Of a stretch of DNA of 64,000 bases, positions 29,188 to 38,893 are shown in pieces; the stretch's first letter is position 1; every line of letters starts with the position of its first letter. This DNA comes from Providencia vermicola (GTDB taxonomy: Bacteria; Pseudomonadota; Gammaproteobacteria; Enterobacterales; Enterobacteriaceae). The notes under the pieces were generated by a model, which saw only the letters and a program-made list of their open reading frames with translations, had not been told where the DNA came from and made no database searches. Made by a program: the position numbers and the translations under genes. Location: assembly GCF_010748935.1 (NCBI RefSeq), contig NZ_CP048796.1, forward strand, positions 1,305,001 through 1,369,000. The letters run 5' to 3'.

Positions 29188-31092
29188 ATGGATAAGCAGA
29201 AGAAGTTAGATGTTATCTGCATGGGGCGTATCGCCGTTGACCTTTACGGACAGCAAATTGGTGCGCGCTTAGAGGATATGAGTAGCTTTGCTAAGTATCT
29301 CGGAGGATCTTCTGGGAACGTTGCGTATGGTACGGCAATACAAGGTTTGAAATCATCGATGCTAGCCCGTGTTGGGGATGAGCACATGGGACGCTTCATT
29401 CGCGAAGAGTTACAACGTGTAGGCTGTGATACCAGCCACCTGATCACCGATAAAGATAGGCTAACAGGATTAGTGATCTTAGGGATTAAAGATGAAGATA
29501 CTTTCCCTCTGATTTTTTACCGCGAAAACTGTGCCGACATGGCGATTACGCCAGATGACTTTAGTGAAGAGTATATTGCTTCAGCACGTTGCCTTGCTAT
29601 CACAGGGACTCACTTATCCCATCCTAAAACCCGTGCAGCGGTCCTTAAAGCATTAGACTATGCAAAACGCAATGGCGTGAAAACCGCAATCGATATTGAT
29701 TATCGCCCTGTACTTTGGGGATTGACTTCACTGGGTGACGGAGAGACACGTTTTATTGAGTCAGACAAAGTGACCGAGCAGCTGCAAGAAGTATTGTCGC
29801 TATTTGACTTGATTGTTGGCACCGAGGAAGAGTTTCACATTGCAGGCGGCTCGACCGATACCATCCAAGCATTAAAAAATATCCGAAAACTAACCAAGGC
29901 GGAATTAGTCTGTAAGCGTGGCGCATTGGGATGCTCAGTATTTACCGATGTGATCCCAGAAACCTTGGATGAAGGAATTACTGTAAAAGGTGTACGCGTT
30001 GAAGTCCTGAATGTATTAGGGGCTGGTGATGCCTTTATGTCGGGGTTATTGCGTGGTTATCTCAATGGTGAAGGTTGGGAAAAAGCCTGTACTTATGCGA
30101 ATGCTTGTGGGGCGTTAGTCGTTTCTCGTCATGGTTGTGCACCAGCGATGCCAAGCAAAATTGAATTAGATAACTATCTTGAACGAGCCGCTGCTGTACC
30201 TCGACCAGACTTGGATCCGATGCTTAATCATTTACATCGTGTGACAACGCGAGCCACACACTGGGAAGAATTGTGCGTAATGGCTTTTGATCATCGTATT
30301 CAATTTGTCGATATGGCGCGTGCTGCTGGTGCTGATATTTCATGTATTCCATACCTGAAAAAATTGATTTTCCGTGCAAGCTGTGAAGTGGCGGAAGAGG
30401 CTAACTTGCAAGGCAAAGCAGGACTACTGTGTGACAGTACTTTTGGCCAAGATGTGCTGAATGATGTGACTGGTCGCGGTTGGTGGATAGGGCGTCCTAT
30501 TGAACTACCCGCGTCAAGACCACTATGTTTAGAGCACGGTAATATTGGCTCACAGCTAGTTAGTTGGCCAAAAGAGCATATCGTGAAATGTTTAGTTTTC
30601 TTCCACCCAGAAGATAATCATCCATTACGCCTTGAGCAGGAAAAAACCGTTCAAGAGGTCTATAGCGCTTGCTGTCAATCAGGTCATGAATTACTACTTG
30701 AAGTCATTCTACCAGCCGATATGGAACGTAATGACGAACTTTATCTCAGAGCAATCAAACGCTTCTATAACTTAGGTATTAAACCTGACTGGTGGAAATT
30801 ACCGCCATTGAAAGCTGAAAATTGGGATGAAGTGGATGCATTGATCCAAGAACGTGATCCGTATTGCCGTGGTGTTGTGCTATTGGGTCTAGATGCACCA
30901 CAAGCTGAATTAGAAGCCGGCTTCAATGCTGCTGCGGGCAAATCGGTTGTAAAAGGGTTCGCAGTGGGTCGCACATTATTTGCTAAACCTTCTCTCGCAT
31001 GGATGAAAGGTGAAATGGACGATGATGCGCTAGTACAGACGATTAAATCAAATTACCACAACCTGATCGCCCTATGGCGTCAGCGTAAATAA
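29188..31092 (+). CDS. iolC: 5-dehydro-2-deoxygluconokinase fused to DUF2090 aldolase domain
   Basis: A 634-residue fusion. Residues about 1-330 are a PfkB kinase (GGSSGNVAYGTA near 37, LNVLGAGDAFMSGLLRGY near 277) that phosphorylates 2-deoxy-5-keto-gluconate. Residues about 340-630 are DUF2090, an aldolase-like TIM barrel (ELCVMAFDHRIQF, KGFAVGRTLFA). The C-terminal domain is thought to cleave the phosphorylated product to dihydroxyacetone phosphate and malonate semialdehyde, which explains why no separate iolJ is seen. GGGGTAATT precedes the ATG; the gap to the previous gene is 20 bases. Confidence 0.94.
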   Translation: MDKQKKLDVICMGRIAVDLYGQQIGARLEDMSSFAKYLGGSSGNVAYGTAIQGLKSSMLARVGDEHMGRFIREELQRVGCDTSHLITDKDRLTGLVILGIKDEDTFPLIFYRENCADMAITPDDFSEEYIASARCLAITGTHLSHPKTRAAVLKALDYAKRNGVKTAIDIDYRPVLWGLTSLGDGETRFIESDKVTEQLQEVLSLFDLIVGTEEEFHIAGGSTDTIQALKNIRKLTKAELVCKRGALGCSVFTDVIPETLDEGITVKGVRVEVLNVLGAGDAFMSGLLRGYLNGEGWEKACTYANACGALVVSRHGCAPAMPSKIELDNYLERAAAVPRPDLDPMLNHLHRVTTRATHWEELCVMAFDHRIQFVDMARAAGADISCIPYLKKLIFRASCEVAEEANLQGKAGLLCDSTFGQDVLNDVTGRGWWIGRPIELPASRPLCLEHGNIGSQLVSWPKEHIVKCLVFFHPEDNHPLRLEQEKTVQEVYSACCQSGHELLLEVILPADMERNDELYLRAIKRFYNLGIKPDWWKLPPLKAENWDEVDALIQERDPYCRGVVLLGLDAPQAELEAGFNAAAGKSVVKGFAVGRTLFAKPSLAWMKGEMDDDALVQTIKSNYHNLIALWRQRK

Positions 31093-31124
31093 TTTTACTT
31101 TTACCTATACACAGGAGCTTCATC

Positions 31125-32018
31125 ATGGCAATCCAACTCGGAATTAACCCTTTGACATGGACCAATGATGATTTACCAACATTGGGCGCAGAAACGCCAC
31201 TGGAAACATGTTTAACTGAAGGCCGTCAGGCAGGGTTTGCAGGTTTTGAATTGGGTAATAAATTTCCGCGTAAGGCTGAAATTCTGGGCCCAATTTTAGA
31301 AAAACATGACCTTAAATTGGTTTCAGGCTGGTATTCAGGTGAATTACTGACTCGCAGCGTGGAAGAAGAAATTGAAGCAGTACAAGGGCACTTAGCACTA
31401 CTCCGTGATTTGGGGGCTAAAGTGATGGTCTTCGCAGAAGTGACTCATTGCATACACGGCGATCAAGACAAACCGGTACATATGCGCCCTTTATTCCCTG
31501 CGGACAAGTGGGAAGAATACGGTAAAAAATTGACTGAATTTGCAAAATATACCCTATCACAAGGGGTACAAATTGCTTACCACCATCACATGGGGACAGT
31601 GATTGAGTCAGCAGAAGATGTTGATAATCTAATGAAACACACCGGTGATGAAGTGGGATTACTGCTTGATACTGGACACTTAACTTTCGCTGGCGCTGAT
31701 CCCGTTGAAGTTGCTAAGCGTTGGGCTAAGCGTATCAATCACGTTCACTGCAAAGACGTTCGTCCAGATGTACTTAAAGATGTGAAAAATCGTAAAACCA
31801 GTTTCTTGAATGCGGTATTAGCGGGTGTCTTTACTGTACCAGGAGATGGTTGCGTTGATTATCCAGCAGTATTTAAAGTATTGAAAAATAGTCAATATGA
31901 AAATGGTTGGTTGGTGGTTGAAGCAGAACAAGACCCAGCTATTGCTCATCCACTAACATATGCAACAATGGGTTATAACAACCTGCATAAATTTGCTAAA
32001 GATGCAGGACTGATCTAA
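31125..32018 (+). CDS. iolE: Myo-inosose-2 dehydratase
   Basis: A 297-residue TIM-barrel protein of the xylose isomerase-like superfamily. It dehydrates scyllo-inosose to the trihydroxycyclohexane dione that IolD hydrolyses. Metal and substrate residues appear in GFELGNKFP near 44, YHHHMGTVIE near 150, LLDTGHLTFAG near 184 and HVHCKDVRPDV near 208. CAGGAGCTTCATC is a strong ribosome site. It lies 32 bases behind iolC and 142 bases ahead of iolB; the longer gap is filled by a nested stem-loop. Confidence 0.95.
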   Translation: MAIQLGINPLTWTNDDLPTLGAETPLETCLTEGRQAGFAGFELGNKFPRKAEILGPILEKHDLKLVSGWYSGELLTRSVEEEIEAVQGHLALLRDLGAKVMVFAEVTHCIHGDQDKPVHMRPLFPADKWEEYGKKLTEFAKYTLSQGVQIAYHHHMGTVIESAEDVDNLMKHTGDEVGLLLDTGHLTFAGADPVEVAKRWAKRINHVHCKDVRPDVLKDVKNRKTSFLNAVLAGVFTVPGDGCVDYPAVFKVLKNSQYENGWLVVEAEQDPAIAHPLTYATMGYNNLHKFAKDAGLI

Positions 32019-32032
32019 CGAATCATCATAGT

Positions 32033-32121
32033 GAAGCTCAATGACTTGAGTTACAGGTTATTGAAGAGTGAAGTTATCCCGATGAATCGATAATTTTCGA
32101 GGATTCGGGTAACTGAGCTTC
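32033..32121 (+). ncRNA. Nested stem-loop in the iolE-iolB intergenic region
   Basis: Outer stem GAAGCTCA (32033-32040) / TGAGCTTC (32114-32121) and inner stem GTTATCCCGA (32073-32082) / TCGGGTAAC (32105-32113), with a further TCGA/TCGA pair inside. The two 3' arms are contiguous while the 5' arms are 32 bases apart, suggesting a bulged or three-way RNA. It may adjust mRNA stability or iolB translation; function is unknown. Confidence 0.45.
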
Positions 32122-32160
32122 CACAGCTTAAAGTTTGTTTTAGAGGCCGAGGTAAGCGAT

Positions 32161-33000
32161 ATGTCAAAATTATTATCAAAGTATCATTCTCCAGATGAAA
32201 ACAAGCGTACTCAGCATATTACGCCTGAATCCGCTAACTGGGGATATGTGCACTTTGATGTGTATGAACTCAAACAAGGTGAATCTATTTCCTTGCCGGC
32301 ATCTGAGAATGAAGTTTGTCTAGTGTTGGTTGCGGGTAAAGCAACGGTGAAAACACCAAAGCAGACATTCGAAAATATTGGCGACCGTATGGATCCTTTT
32401 GAGCGCAAAAAGCCGTATGCGGTTTATGTGACAGCACAAGAGTCGGTTGAAGTAACCGCAGAAACGGCGCTAGAGCTAGCAGTATGCCAAGCAAAAGGGA
32501 AAGGAACTTATCCTACACGTTTGATTGGGCCTGATGACATTGGTGCAGAGCAACGTGGCCATGGCAATAACAAACGTTATGTTCATAACATCCTACCTGA
32601 TAATAAATCTGCTGATAGCTTACTGGTGGTTGAAGTCTTTACCGATGAGGGATGTACAAGTTCGTATCCAAGTCATAAACATGATACCGATAATGAGCCA
32701 GCAGAAACGTATCTAGAAGAAACCTATTACCATCGTTTGAATCCGCCACAAGGGTTCTGTATGCAGCGAGTTTACACTGATGATCGTGAGTTAGATGAGT
32801 GTATGGCTGTTTACAACAAAGATGTCGTCATGGTGCCGAAAGGATATCACCCAATGGCCACAATGGCAGGTTACGACAACTATTATCTTAACGTTATGGC
32901 TGGTCCGACACGTAAATGGTTATTTACATGGGAAAAAGACCATAGCTGGGTTAATAGTGAAGAGTATGCTGCTAAACATCGTGATAAAAAGTCGTCGTGA
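32161..33000 (+). CDS. iolB: 5-deoxy-glucuronate isomerase
   Basis: A 279-residue bicupin that isomerises 5-deoxyglucuronate to 2-deoxy-5-keto-gluconate, the IolC substrate. Metal-binding cupin residues are visible in SYPSHKHDTDNEPAETYLEE near residues 172-191 (two His and a Glu) and the later DVVMVPKGYHPM near 222. GAGGCCGAGGTAAGCG lies upstream of the ATG. It is the last gene of the second iol operon, followed by a strong terminator. Confidence 0.95.
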   Translation: MSKLLSKYHSPDENKRTQHITPESANWGYVHFDVYELKQGESISLPASENEVCLVLVAGKATVKTPKQTFENIGDRMDPFERKKPYAVYVTAQESVEVTAETALELAVCQAKGKGTYPTRLIGPDDIGAEQRGHGNNKRYVHNILPDNKSADSLLVVEVFTDEGCTSSYPSHKHDTDNEPAETYLEETYYHRLNPPQGFCMQRVYTDDRELDECMAVYNKDVVMVPKGYHPMATMAGYDNYYLNVMAGPTRKWLFTWEKDHSWVNSEEYAAKHRDKKSS

Positions 33001-33155
33001 AAACTCAGAGAGTTTAGCTTGTTTTGTTAATAGCCTCTCACAGGCACGGTATACCGTATATGTGGTCTACGAATTAGCGCGCTTTGATCGGTTATTTAGA
33101 GACAATGTGAATTTTTAGAGTATGTACCAAAACCAAAATCTGTTATCTACTATTT

Positions 33156-33181
33156 GCCGGTAATGTATTACCGGCTTTTTT
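33156..33181 (+). terminator. Rho-independent terminator after iolB
   Basis: GCCGGTAAT-GT-ATTACCGGC followed by TTTTTT. It lies 155 bases after iolB; the stretch from 33001 to 33350 otherwise contains only AT-rich DNA and the promoter of the next gene. Confidence 0.9.
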
Positions 33182-33350
33182 ATTTATTACCATATTAATA
33201 AATAATTTTTTCTTATTGAATCAGTTATAAAGCATGTCAATGGTTGAATCTGAATTGTAATGTCAATCACATTATTAATATATTAATCTGTTCGAATGTT
33301 TCCGTTGTGTTAATTTTGTGTAAACAAAAAACACAATGAGTGAGGTGTGA

Positions 33351-34463
33351 ATGAAGCGCAAAACAGGTTTTTTCTTTGATGAGCATTGTTTTTGGCATAG
33401 TACTGGTTTGCATGCAACCACATTGCCTGTTGGTGGTTGGGTTCAGCCTCCGTCAGGCGCTTCTCATGCTGAATCACCGGAAACCAAAAGGCGTCTAAAA
33501 AGCTTGATGGATGTCTCAGGGCTAAGCCGCTCTCTTATTTTGTCTTCTGCGGAGCCAGCGAGCGAAGAGACCCTACTCAAAATCCATCCTCAAGAATATT
33601 TAACGCGTTTCAAACAGGTGAGTGATAACGGCGGTGGCTTATTGGGTAAAGAGGCTCCATTAGGTCCAGGAAGCTATGAAATCGCTAAACTGTCAGTGGG
33701 GTTAGCCTGTGCAGCCGTTGAAGCTGTACTGAAAGGTGAGTTGGATAATGCTTATAGCCTTTCTCGTCCACCGGGGCATCATTGTCTACCTGATGAATCA
33801 ATGGGCTTCTGTTTTCTTGCCAATATTCCCTTGGCAATTGAATATGCAAAAGAGCGTTTTAACATAGAACGCGTTGCTGTGATTGATTGGGATGTTCACC
33901 ACGGTAATGGGACCCAGCATATTTTTTGGGATCGCGCCGATGTATTAGCGATTTCGCTACATCAAGATGGATGTTTCCCTCCGGGGTATAGCGGTGAAGA
34001 TGATATTGGGGTCGGTGAAGGCGAAGGATTCAATTTGAATATCCCATTGTTAGCGGGGGCAGGCCACAATAGCTATATTTATGCAATGAAGCAAATCGTT
34101 ATACCTGCTTTAGAACGCTTTAAGCCTGAACTGATCATTGTTGCCAGTGGTTATGATGCCAATGCAATGGACCCGTTAGCAAGAATGCAACTTCATAGTG
34201 AAAGCTTTCGAGAAATGACACAGCTTGTGATGGATGCCGCGGATAGGCTGTGTGATGGAAAATTGGTTATTGTTCATGAAGGCGGTTATTCAGAAGCTTA
34301 CGTACCATTTTGTGGCTTAGCTGTCATAGAAGAGATGAGTGGCGTCCGTACTGAGGTGATTGACCCGCTATTAGATTTTATTGGTCTTCAGCAGCCAAGG
34401 GATGAATTTGAACGCTTTCAACAGCAACAATTAGATAAACTAAAAGAAAAATTTGGTTTGTAA
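33351..34463 (+). CDS. Class II histone-deacetylase-like amidohydrolase
   Basis: A 370-residue zinc-dependent deacetylase of the HDAC/AcuC/AphA superfamily. Visible: SRPPGHHCLPDESMGFCF near residue 140 with the tandem His, VIDWDVHHGNGTQ near 177 with Asp and His zinc ligands, ASGYDANAMDPL near 264 with the third ligand, and VHEGGYSEAY near 302. Bacterial class II members deacetylate acetylpolyamines or other small amides. GAGTGAGGTGTGA precedes the ATG. It stands alone behind the iol operon, with its own upstream region, so a link to inositol is not indicated. Confidence 0.9.
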   Translation: MKRKTGFFFDEHCFWHSTGLHATTLPVGGWVQPPSGASHAESPETKRRLKSLMDVSGLSRSLILSSAEPASEETLLKIHPQEYLTRFKQVSDNGGGLLGKEAPLGPGSYEIAKLSVGLACAAVEAVLKGELDNAYSLSRPPGHHCLPDESMGFCFLANIPLAIEYAKERFNIERVAVIDWDVHHGNGTQHIFWDRADVLAISLHQDGCFPPGYSGEDDIGVGEGEGFNLNIPLLAGAGHNSYIYAMKQIVIPALERFKPELIIVASGYDANAMDPLARMQLHSESFREMTQLVMDAADRLCDGKLVIVHEGGYSEAYVPFCGLAVIEEMSGVRTEVIDPLLDFIGLQQPRDEFERFQQQQLDKLKEKFGL

Positions 34464-34512
34464 TCTTATTCGATAGGGGCTGTTTGCTAATGTGATGCAA
34501 AGCCCCTATTTA

Positions 34513-35154
34513 TTAATAAGCGACGGTAAATTGTTTATGAATAAACTGTGGCTTTTCTGCTTCATCAAGAATAGCAACAGCCAGATCTTCAACGGAAATT
34601 TTGGCTGGAACATGACCATTCATGAGCAACTGGTTACCTGCAAGCCTAAATGTTTGAGTACGCTCTCCTGATTCTAATATGGCCGCGGGAGACACAAAGG
34701 TCCAATCCAGTTCCGGCGTATTCTGTAGTACCTGCTTAAATTCTCTTACAGCCTGTGCACCAGGTTTAATTTCCTCAGGAAAATCGGGAGAATCAATCAA
34801 TTCTATACCGGGGGCTATCTCTAAACTGCCGGCACCGCCAACAACAATTAATCGCTTGACACCGGATAGCTTGACCGCTTGTAAAATAGCTTGATTACCT
34901 ATCACGGTATCTTGGTATAGATTAGGATTTTGGCAGCCACCATTAAAAGCACTGATCACAATATCCTGTCCTTTCAGTCGGGCTGTTAGCCATGAAATAT
35001 CAGTAATGTCACCAGAAGAGGTTATCAAATGGGCATGTTGTGGAAGTCTATTACTGTGACGTGAAATGGCAGTCACTTGGTGTTGGCGTAGCAGTGCTTC
35101 TTCAACCAATGGCTTACCAACAAAACCTGTTGCTCCAATAATTGATATTTTCAT
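34513..35154 (-). CDS. NAD(P)-binding atypical SDR / NmrA-like protein
   Basis: A 213-residue protein with a Rossmann dinucleotide site IGATGFVGKPLVEEAL at residues 5-20 and the YwnB/BVR-B-like features SGDITD, VVGGAGSLE near 101 and DWTFVSPAAIL near 150. Such proteins bind NAD(P) and are often reductases or redox sensors of unknown substrate. It is a single gene on the minus strand, convergent with the deacetylase-like gene (49 bases apart). Confidence 0.85.
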   Translation of the reverse strand: MKISIIGATGFVGKPLVEEALLRQHQVTAISRHSNRLPQHAHLITSSGDITDISWLTARLKGQDIVISAFNGGCQNPNLYQDTVIGNQAILQAVKLSGVKRLIVVGGAGSLEIAPGIELIDSPDFPEEIKPGAQAVREFKQVLQNTPELDWTFVSPAAILESGERTQTFRLAGNQLLMNGHVPAKISVEDLAVAILDEAEKPQFIHKQFTVAY

Positions 35155-35347
35155 CTTTTGCCCCGCAATTGATTGACAATATGAGTTATAGTCATTTTAT
35201 AACCATAATTGATACAGATTTTCTACGTAGCTTTCTTTGAGTATATCTCATTCTGTATGACTATAGTGGTATTCCCTTATCAATTTACTGAACATTACGA
35301 GCCGCTTTGCATCTCATTGCGTTGCAATCGGACCGTCTTGCAACGCA

Positions 35348-36316
35348 TTATTTGGCATCTCGAAATAGTTTTAAGACGATACTCGTGATAATGGCGATGG
35401 CACCACCTAGCGCGGTTTCTAATACTCTATCAAAGAGCAGCACGTATGCAGGATGCCGCCAATAGATGACTTGTTCGAGAACCGAAAGAATTAAACTGGT
35501 TACAATAAAAGTCATAAAAGTATAGCCGTGATGGAAGCTCATCGGCATTAGAAATGCAAAAACAACGATGGAAATTAGGCCGATATAGGGCATTAGCGGT
35601 GTATTGAATAAAAAATAAAGTAAAATAACTGAAAGTAAACTTCCCGCTACACGCTGAAGTGTTATATGAATAATACTTTGTGATTTTGGATGTAAAACAA
35701 ATACAAAGGTGAGTAACGTCCAATAGAAATGGCCCAGATCTAACATTCGTGGTATGGCTAACGAAAGCAATAAACCTATCGCGTAAGTCATTGATCTAGG
35801 AATGATATACTTACGTAGTGTGAATAGGTTTTGTTCAACAAGGCTGCCCGTTAGGATAGTGTGACGATGCATCTTTTGGCTTAAGAGATAACAAGTCATT
35901 AGAGTGACGCTACTACCGATTAAAAAACCAAGCGCAAGGCTTTTTGAAATATCAGGTAAAATAGTGCCGATGGTTGACATGATAATCATAAATTTCATGG
36001 TCAAATCCATCACAGGATCCGTGCCATACAACTGGTAATAAATAAATGAAAAAATGGCGAGATAAATATAAAAACCTGTGCCTAACCGTAATGTATCCCC
36101 GATAAAAATCGCAGCCATGATCATGGCAAGCCAAAAAGCGGTATAGAAATAGTTCTTGTACTCTTTCGCGGCATTAAAAAGGTTAAATGCATATAAGGTT
36201 GAGAAAGCGGCCCACATAGAAGCTTGCACATCCATAATAGCAAAAGCGACTGCTGCACTTAATAGCATACAGCCACTAAACATGAGACCGTCATGAATCG
36301 CTGGTATTTTTCTCAT
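35348..36316 (-). CDS. FUSC-family inner membrane protein
   Basis: A 322-residue protein with about ten hydrophobic segments and almost no soluble domain. The second half carries the FUSC signature: DLGHFYWTLLTFVFVLHPK, ITLQRVAGSLLSVIL and DRVLETALGGAIAII. FUSC proteins include AaeB, an aromatic acid exporter, and YccS; this one is shorter and lacks the large cytoplasmic region of AaeB. It may export a small organic compound. No membrane-fusion partner gene is adjacent. Confidence 0.8.
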   Translation of the reverse strand: MRKIPAIHDGLMFSGCMLLSAAVAFAIMDVQASMWAAFSTLYAFNLFNAAKEYKNYFYTAFWLAMIMAAIFIGDTLRLGTGFYIYLAIFSFIYYQLYGTDPVMDLTMKFMIIMSTIGTILPDISKSLALGFLIGSSVTLMTCYLLSQKMHRHTILTGSLVEQNLFTLRKYIIPRSMTYAIGLLLSLAIPRMLDLGHFYWTLLTFVFVLHPKSQSIIHITLQRVAGSLLSVILLYFLFNTPLMPYIGLISIVVFAFLMPMSFHHGYTFMTFIVTSLILSVLEQVIYWRHPAYVLLFDRVLETALGGAIAIITSIVLKLFRDAK

Positions 36317-36532
36317 AAAAAGATGCTCACAATTTGCAGTGTAAGTTATTATTTATTAAGGTAATTTATACTAACACAGATCTTAGTTAAACGCTGTCTA
36401 TCAATCAATCCATTTGAATTCACAGACAAAAGGCAAACTTCAGCCAAAATAAAGCTAACGGTATTTTTTGCATGCTAAAAAATGCATAATAACGGCAGAG
36501 CATGTCGTTATTATGAAAATAAGGAATAAGTG

Positions 36533-37150
36533 ATGCAAGTGAATCCCCATGATTTTGTCTGGATCAGTAGCCTTGATGATTTGCCGAAGGAATCACTGCC
36601 TGAATGGGTTATTTCTCAATGGAATAAGCAACTACCATTGGTTGTGCGTAGAGAGGCAACGGCTCAAGAAAAACTTTCAGTGGGAATTCGAGGAATAAAG
36701 CCGGGTCAGCGCTTTATCACGCAAATTGATAAGTCAGCTATTACTCACATTATGAATGTAGAATCATTAGTTGCGAATTCCCGTGAATTGCAACGTTCTA
36801 TGTTTATCGCATTACCGCCTGTACAAGTACTGTTATTACTTTCACAGCATAATTGGCCGTGGGCGTGGGCTGTGACCGGAAGCTGTGCTTATACATTAGT
36901 GACTGACATTCAAAGCATGCTTGCCGATTGTGATCTTGACGTATTAATCCGTTGTCCTACACGCCATAAAAAAGAAGATTTTGCTGAGTTCGCGATTAAA
37001 GCGAATACACCTTTATGTCGGATTGATATTCATATTGAAACGCCAAAAGGTGGCTTCTCATTAGCGGAATGGTTTAAAAATGAACAGGTGACACTCCATA
37101 CACCGCGAGGAGCAGTCATAACGGCGGACCCATGGGATGATAATTTGTAA
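36533..37150 (+). CDS. MdcG-like phosphoribosyl-dephospho-CoA transferase
   Basis: A 205-residue protein resembling malonate decarboxylase holo-ACP synthase (MdcG): PHDFVWIS at the start, LPLVVRRE near 35, VGIRGIKPGQRF near 51, WAWAVTGSCAYTLVT near 112 and SML-DCDLDVLIRCP near 130, the GS and D-x-D elements of a nucleotidyltransferase. AAGGAATAAGTG precedes the ATG at 36533. MdcG attaches the triphosphoribosyl-dephospho-CoA group to MdcC. No mdc genes are present in the window, so this is an orphan copy, or its partners lie elsewhere. Confidence 0.75.
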   Translation: MQVNPHDFVWISSLDDLPKESLPEWVISQWNKQLPLVVRREATAQEKLSVGIRGIKPGQRFITQIDKSAITHIMNVESLVANSRELQRSMFIALPPVQVLLLLSQHNWPWAWAVTGSCAYTLVTDIQSMLADCDLDVLIRCPTRHKKEDFAEFAIKANTPLCRIDIHIETPKGGFSLAEWFKNEQVTLHTPRGAVITADPWDDNL

Positions 37151-37286
37151 TTGATGGCATAACAGACTGATTATGCTTGTTATTTGTTCGTGTTGCGCAA
37201 AAATTAATTTTGATGTTCGTACAGATGATTTTTTTCTAATCGATAGAAAGTCGTGAGTTGGGCTGTTTTCAGCCCAAACGCACGTA

Positions 37287-37925
37287 TCATAGATGTTCTA
37301 CAAAAGGTTCAGCTAATCCCGCTTGAAGCCACTCTTGCATCGCCGATAATGCGACCATACGGTCAACCCATTGCTGAGCAGCATTGCTGATCGGTAATTG
37401 ATAACTGCGAATTCTAAACGCAACGGGGGCATAAAAGGCATCTACGGCAGTAAATTGATCTCCGGCTAGCCACGGCCCACCAAAGGTTGTGAGGCCTTCT
37501 TGCCATAATTGTTGGAGACGCTTGAGATCTGTTTGTAGTTCTCGGGAAATTTTTTCTAGTGGGGCATGATGAGAAAGATTCATTGCGCATTCTTTACGAA
37601 GGGTGGTAAATCCAGAATGCATTTCCGCACTCGCACTGCGCGCCCATGCCCGCGCGTGTTTATCTTTAGGCCATACTTGTGGATACGCTTCATACACATA
37701 TTCGCAAATCGCTAGGGAATCCCAAACTGTTTGTTTTCCATCAATAAGGCAGGGGACGAGGCCTGAGGGAGAGAATGCTTTAAATTTGTCATAGCTATTG
37801 TGACCGCTTCCAATGTCAAAATAGCAAAGGTTTTCTTCGAAAGGGATACCTAAAGTTTTGAGTAATACCCAGGGTCGGAGTGACCACGAAGAATAATTTT
37901 TATTAGCAATCCAAAGTTTATACAT
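37287..37925 (-). CDS. Glutathione S-transferase family protein
   Basis: A 212-residue GST. Residues 1-80 are a thioredoxin-like domain (NKNYSSWSLRPWVLLKTL, with SSWSLRPW in the position of the catalytic Ser of zeta-like GSTs, and GLVPCLIDG and DSLAICEY for glutathione binding). Residues 90-210 form the helical domain (GPWLAGDQFTAVDAFYAP). It is a single gene, convergent with the MdcG-like gene. Substrate unknown. Confidence 0.88.
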   Translation of the reverse strand: MYKLWIANKNYSSWSLRPWVLLKTLGIPFEENLCYFDIGSGHNSYDKFKAFSPSGLVPCLIDGKQTVWDSLAICEYVYEAYPQVWPKDKHARAWARSASAEMHSGFTTLRKECAMNLSHHAPLEKISRELQTDLKRLQQLWQEGLTTFGGPWLAGDQFTAVDAFYAPVAFRIRSYQLPISNAAQQWVDRMVALSAMQEWLQAGLAEPFVEHL

Positions 37926-38321
37926 AATATACCTACCGGATGATCAGCGAAGAGTCATAGAAATTAAGAAGGCTCCTAAAATTAGCATGTTAAAAAATTT
38001 AAAGAAAGATAAATACAGTAGTCTTATATATTAAAAGTATATGCTATGAATTAAAATTATAATAAAAAAGTCACCTTAGATACGAGTAATTAAATAAATG
38101 GTTTCTATTATTTACATAAACTGAAGTTAATTTTATTTACATTAATTATTTAGGCTAGACAAAAAATGTTTTTTTAGAAAACAATGATTATGTTGATAGT
38201 ATTTGAATATCTTCAACAAAATATTTGTTTAAGTTAGGGATAGGAATAATTTTTAAATCCCCTTATGATTACAGTAGGTTATTAAAAAGTGATCGCCTTT
38301 TAATTTGTAGGGTTATTAATT
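37926..38321. other. 396-base AT-rich intergenic region
   Basis: Divergent region between the GST gene and yceJ; holds both promoters. No ORF, repeat or clear operator is seen. Confidence 0.5.
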
Positions 38322-38879
38322 ATGCAATGGAAAAATAGTACCACTCGCTATGGGCATTTATCGCTGCTCATACATTGGTTAGTTGCAATTGTTGTATATG
38401 GAATGTTTGCATTGGGTTTATGGATGGTGACTCTCGGTTATTATGATAGCTGGTATCATCAAGCACCTGAAATTCATAAAAGTATAGGTATTTTATTATT
38501 TATTGTTATGGCATTTCGTGTGGTTTGGCGTTTTATTTCTCCCCCACCTAAACCTCTTGAGAGTTATAGCCGTTTAACCAAAATAAGTTCTGCAACTGCT
38601 CAAATTTTGATTTATATCATCTTGTTTAGCATTTTGATAAGTGGATATTTAATTTCTACTGCGGATGGTCAACCAATAAGTGTTTTTGGTTGGTTTGATG
38701 TGCCGGCTTTATTTACTGGGGCGGCAACGCAAGCCGATACCGCGGGTGAAATTCATCTATATTTAGCTTGGGCAGTTGTTTTGTTATCAGTTTTACATGC
38801 TTTTGCGGCATTTAAGCATCACTTTTTTGACCGTGATATTACTTTAAAAAGAATGTTGGGTTTTAATCCCGATAAATAA
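38322..38879 (+). CDS. yceJ: Cytochrome b561
   Basis: A 185-residue membrane protein with four helices. Haem-ligand His residues are seen in [10 protein letters not shown] (near residue 18), PEIHKSIG (near 52), and [23 protein letters not shown] (near 147-165). It probably carries electrons from the quinone pool to a periplasmic partner. The downstream yceI gene begins 14 bases after the stop, the same pairing as in E. coli, so a shared function in the periplasm or inner membrane is likely. Confidence 0.9.
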   Translation: MQWKNSTTRYGHLSLLIHWLVAIVVYGMFALGLWMVTLGYYDSWYHQAPEIHKSIGILLFIVMAFRVVWRFISPPPKPLESYSRLTKISSATAQILIYIILFSILISGYLISTADGQPISVFGWFDVPALFTGAATQADTAGEIHLYLAWAVVLLSVLHAFAAFKHHFFDRDITLKRMLGFNPDK

Positions 38880-38893
38880 ACGTGGAGATAATT

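Noticed and set aside
32795-33118. 107-codon frame overlapping the end of iolB
   Set aside because: Lies out of frame inside iolB for most of its length, without a ribosome site or domain.
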